A stretch of 64,000 nt of DNA from Channa striata (Eukaryota; Chordata; Actinopteri; Anabantiformes; Channidae): assembly GCA_033026295.1 (NCBI GenBank), contig CM065187.1:18386388-18450387 (forward strand), read 5' to 3'. The position numbers and the translations under genes were made by a program. A model generated the notes under the pieces. The model was given only the letters and a program-made list of their open reading frames with translations. It was not told the origin of the DNA and made no database searches. Shown here piece after piece: positions 60,601 through 64,000 of the stretch. The first letter of the stretch is position 1. Each line of letters starts with the position of its first letter.

Positions 60601-63600
60601 AAAGATGCAAGACCATAACCTTATCAATCAGTTGTCCCAAAACAATAGCAAAAGTTTTTCATGCCCTCCCGTGCTGGGCTTAAATTGCCAGAACTCAGCA
60701 TGTTTTCAGCCTTAAGGTATCTCTTGTTTTGTTTGAATTGAACTCACTTCTGTCATGCTTTCTTTCAAGACCGTGCCTCCTACAAGTTTCCAGTGATTTT
60801 CCCCTGGTTCAACATGTTACCTGTTTCTACATCTTTTCCCCATGATCTGGCTTTCTACTTTCTGTATCCCATTTTATTGCAGCCCACACTGACCTCAGAA
60901 GGTCAATTTGCATGTAATAGTAATAGCAGAGTAATTGTGGAAAAAAAGCTTCCCTCTGGAGGATCGAGCTGATGTAAGGCCTGCAACAAGAAAATTGGTC
61001 TGGGTGACCAGAATAGCCTCTTCTTCTTTTTCTGTGTGTGTGTTAGTTTGACTTGTGTGTGTAATATGTGTAGGTACAGTTATGGCTCTTTTCCCAGCAG
61101 CAGCACAGCGCATAGACAATTTCTCATGTGGCCCCATGTGCCCTATTTCTCTCTCTCTTTACTTCCCCACATATACACTCAGCCTGTCACAAAAAGTTTA
61201 TGACAAAAACACAAACTATAATGACAAAGCGGATGCTCTGATATATAATGATGTTCATTTGTGTAATGTTTAGAATTAGATTCACTGGGAAAAAACTCAC
61301 CCTTGACACCAAGAAACACAGAAATCTCAAGGGTTTTAAGCAAAGGCTTCACTGCAGAGAGTTGATAAAACAAGCTGATAAAAGAAAATCACTGCGACAA
61401 AAAAAGACACTGAGCTGCTTGAGGTGCAGGGACAAAGTCTTTGACATCAAAACTGAAGTTGAATCTTTTCCTACTAATATTTATATTTCATTGCCTTCAC
61501 TTTACTGCATGTTTTACTACATGTTATTTACATGTGGGAAATGTAATATACATGCCATTTAGTTTATGCCCAATTATGTCCAATTACAATTGGACTGTGA
61601 ACTGGTTCCTAACTGGTTCAACAAACTTATATATATATACTTAATTCTGTGGTACATGAATGTAGCTAGTGATTATAAAAAAACATGCAAGACCAATATG
61701 GCCGTATTTTTTTTATGTTATTTAGATCATTAGTTTTTGTGTGTCCCACTCAAAAGGTATCACTCGGACAGAAAAGGACAAAGGGACGCTGTACGAGCTG
61801 ACTTTCAGAGGAGAGACAAGTCATGAGTTCAGGCGCCTGGTCCTCTTCCGTCCCTTTGGACCGCTGATGAAGGTGAAAAATGAAAGGGTGAACACAGCTG
61901 CCGTCCTGATCAACATCATTGTCCCGCTGTCCCGACGCATAGACAAGTTCAAACATTTCATGCAGAATTTCAGGTGAGATGGATTTCTCTCTTCTGCTTC
62001 AAGGTGTTAATTGCAAAATCACACAACCAGTGTGAGATAAACATAAGTACCAAAACTAAATATCAGTATCACATTTTAATTGGCAGACAGAGTAATGAAG
62101 TGAAGGGATTAGTAGAAAGAAATCTAACATTCCTAACAGCACATAAAGTATTTATCTAGTTAATTTATTCAGGTCCTGACAGGTTCTAAAATGGTAACAA
62201 TTTTATTCTGACAAGAAAACGACTGAAGATGGCTTAGATATCCAAGCTCAGATTGTATCACACATCTATGTGAAATGTAATTAATATATACAGATACATG
62301 AAGCTAATACGCAGCTCCAGTCTATCACATTATTAGAAGAAATTGATCTAGGCTACTATGTGACTGTGCGATGAAACCATGAAAAAACACGACTGAAAAA
62401 GAAAGTTTGAAGGTGCTATTTTTATGTTTATGGATCCCTGCAAGGTTAAATAATAATGAATGAAAATTTACATTTTACTAGCCGTCAAAACTCATTGGCT
62501 AACAGCAAAACGTGGAGGAGATATCCTTAATTTCTGTGATTTATTTTGCTGTGGCTGCTTATCACAGCTCTTTTTACATGGTAAATCCTGCTTAGTAGCA
62601 GTGTTGCAGCTTATTAAAATGCCCCCCTGGGCAGAGCAGCAGTAGTTGATATACAGCATGGTAAGAGTAAGTGTGCTTTCTTGAAAGACTTGGCGAGTCG
62701 CTGAGCAAACACTTTACCCTCATCCATATTAAAGGTGGACTAGGAGAAATTTGTGTGTGTGTGTGTGTGTGTGCATGTCTGTATAGTCATCTGTGGACAA
62801 ATTTTGTTTTAATACCATTGTTGTGAGGACATTTTAGCTGGTTCACACAACTTCAAAAGGCTTTTTGAGGCTCAAGACTTGGTTCTAGGGTCAGTGTTAC
62901 AATTAGGTTTTGGTTAGGGTAAAGGGCTGGGGATCGAAATTTGTCAATGAGTGTCTCACAAGTATAGAGGTACAAACGTGTGTGTGTGTGTGTGTGTGCG
63001 TGCAAGTCTTTCAGTGGTGTGCGTGTTTAGTGGGTGATAACGATGACTAACAGCATATTTATTAAATGTTCTTTATTCAAATTTAGACAGAAATAGAACA
63101 AGCATTTCCAATTCCCTGGGATATTTTTCCCTAGCAAAGAATACAGAGATAAATGTCACACAAAGACAAACAACAACAAACCTTTGCGGACATGTGCTTT
63201 GTATCTCCATCTGACAACTTAATAAAATACTAATGGACAGACACAATGAAAAAAATTGTCTATGAAATTCTTGTGTTCAGTGAGGTTTGTAAAAGCGTTT
63301 CTGTGCATATGGGGAAATGTCTAACAAGTGTGTGTGTGTGTCTGTTCCTGTAGGTCATTTTTGAGGGTCAAGACTCGGTTTTAGGTTTAGGGTTAGTATT
63401 GAGTTTTGGTTAGTGTTAGGCATTCAGTTGTGATGGTTAGTGTTAGGGTAAAAGGCTAGTGAACATGTCCACAAGTTTCCTAACAAGTATAGAAAGACAA
63501 ATGTGTGTGTGTCTGTGTTGTGGGATTGTAGGTGAATTATCTTCCACATGTGTGCAATATATTTGACATATTTGACACTCCATCAAAGAGTTTGCAGGCA

Positions 63601-64000
63601 TCTCTCACCTTGTCTCTCCGCTAATTGGACACAGTCTCTCCATCTCTTTGCTATAATGTAGTGTCAGAATGAATGGAGTAAACAATACATTTTGTTGTTT
63701 CTGATGCATTAAATAATTGTTTTATCTGTCAATATCAGGAATGAGTGATTTATCACAACCTAAGTTGATGTCTTGAGTTCAAGGTTTATCTCATTAACAA
63801 CCCAACAAAATAGAAACCAGCAAACCCTCCCATTATATGAGTTAATCTGTTTTTTTCCTTAATGAGTTGTTTGAGTGATTCATTGATCAATAATCAGAGT
63901 TGCTGTTGGACTAATTCTTAACAAATGAAACAATACCACATCCAGATTAAGCCTTCTTTTGATCTCAGTGCAGTTCCTTCCTCTAATCTTCCCTTCTCAG
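56837..64000 (+). CDS. csgalnact1: csgalnact1, chondroitin sulfate GalNAc-transferase 1, 5' half
   Basis: Golgi type II glycosyltransferase that adds the first and elongating beta-1,4-GalNAc in chondroitin sulfate synthesis. Coding exons seen are 56837-57626 and 61757-61973; the rest lies beyond the window, so about 336 of an expected 530-560 residues are present. Residues 1-8 LRRGLLAW-type cytoplasmic start; signal anchor about 12-31; Gly/Pro-rich stem about 40-83; coiled coil about 86-130; then conserved FLRSQLSKAEVTAGIRLPSE, FESFTLQRVYQLEMGLTRHP, EEKPVRKDKREEL and, in exon 2, KDKGTLYELTF, LVLFRPFGPLMKVKNE and FKHFMQNFR. The catalytic DVD-type motif is in later exons. The start at 56837 gives MLRRGLLAWVSR, as in human MVRRGLLAWISR. 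Teleosts have 1a and 1b copies; not distinguished. Confidence 0.93.
57627..61756 (+). other. csgalnact1 coding intron
   Basis: 4.1 kb; about a third is a Rex1/L2-like LINE relic (59340-60690). The remainder holds short TG tracts and nothing recognised. Confidence 0.8.
59340..60690 (-). mobile_element. Rex1/L2-like LINE relic (reverse transcriptase, broken)
   Basis: Read on the minus strand it follows the order of a non-LTR RT: CAAQL-like region with VPPLWKDSIRCV (about 60.45-60.53 kb), NDFRPVAPTSVVMITFEKL in another frame (about 60.36-60.42), the palm motif as KIADDTVIVSLL (about 60.03-60.06), TKEMCIDYDNK (about 59.9), and the C-terminal VCRKIAGISFNDLHDVYKD and CRTNRFKRLFIP (about 59.48-59.66). 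Several frameshifts and stops make it dead. TTCAAGGTAACTTTATTAT at 59343 marks the 3' end. The exact clade is uncertain. Confidence 0.75.
61757..61973 (+). CDS. csgalnact1: csgalnact1 second coding exon
   Basis: 217 nt; acceptor CACTCAAAAG|GTATC has an A-rich stretch right before AG, with a T/G-rich tract further upstream. Donor is TTTCAG|GTGAGA, leaving an Arg codon split AG|G. Joins exon 1 in frame as EG-ITRTEKDKGTLYEL. Confidence 0.93.
62752..63004 (+). repeat. TG-flanked, GGTTAG-containing dispersed repeat, copy 1
   Basis: (TG)n, then GTGAGGACATTTTAGCTGG, GGCTTTTTGAGGCTCAAGAC, GGTTTTGGTTAGGGTAAAGG, TGTCTCACAAGTATAGAGGT and again (TG)n. This is the order of a common vertebrate/fish repeat with telomere-like TTAGGG pieces. 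Confidence 0.7.
63325..63520 (+). repeat. TG-flanked, GGTTAG-containing dispersed repeat, copy 2
   Basis: Same block order as copy 1: (TG)n, TTTTTGAGGGTCAAGACTCG, GTTTAGGGTTAGTATTGAG, GGTTAGTGTTAGGGTAAAAG, AACAAGTATAGAAAGACAA, (TG)n. More GGTTAG units are kept than in copy 1. Confidence 0.7.

Larger units (their letters stand above)
61974..64000 (+). other. csgalnact1 intron, reaching the window end
   Basis: Begins at the exon 2 donor. Contains two related TG/telomere-like repeat units. Its last bases CTTCCCTTCTCAG form a strong acceptor, so the intron probably ends exactly at the window edge. Confidence 0.75.

Noticed and set aside
1..64000. CRISPR arrays, operons, phage or bacterial genes
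   Set aside because: Nothing of the kind; the sequence is vertebrate throughout.

Overview
This window is nuclear DNA from a ray-finned fish, most likely a percomorph teleost. The reasons are intron-split vertebrate genes, abundant CA/TG microsatellites, and teleost-type interspersed repeats: L2/Rex1-like LINE relics, a tRNA-derived SINE, a hAT-like MITE, a Tc1 fragment and a solo LTR. Everything was read by eye; exon borders come from GT/AG sites plus reading-frame continuity and recalled similarity to vertebrate proteins, with no database search.

Layout: (1) 1-16293, plus strand: slc45a2 (MATP, melanosomal transporter). Its first exon is cut by the window edge and six further exons reach a natural stop. 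(2) 19888-21126, minus: an intronless relaxin-3 receptor (rxfp3 family), with a near-consensus RE1/NRSE element about 0.3 kb upstream. (3) 27979-33285, minus: a complete five-coding-exon betacellulin-like ErbB ligand gene (btc, 181 aa), reconstructed from exons too small to stand out as ORFs. (4) 37574-39537, minus: gng10, G-protein gamma subunit, two exons, 68 aa, with a solo LTR in its intron. (5) 40602-42467, plus: nxnl2, nucleoredoxin-like 2 / RdCVF2, two exons, 156 aa, head-to-head with gng10. (6) about 46.7 kb to the window end, plus: the 5' half of csgalnact1 (chondroitin sulfate GalNAc-transferase 1), with a probable non-coding first exon, two coding exons, and a splice acceptor exactly at the last base of the window.

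The genes do not form one pathway. They are a syntenic block: from memory the human counterparts lie on 5p13 (SLC45A2, RXFP3), 9q (GNG10, NXNL2) and 8p21 (CSGALNACT1), regions that are together on the chicken Z chromosome. btc (human 4q13) is the positional outlier. Roughly 90% of the window is intron or intergenic DNA; identifiable repeats there are annotated individually. No CRISPR, operon, phage or other prokaryote-type system is present, and I saw no convincing new multi-gene system. The most interesting items are the displaced btc gene, the RE1 element at rxfp3, an unassigned possible terminal exon at 45.9-46.0 kb, an 18-bp perfect hairpin in slc45a2, and well-preserved insertion boundaries of two mobile elements.
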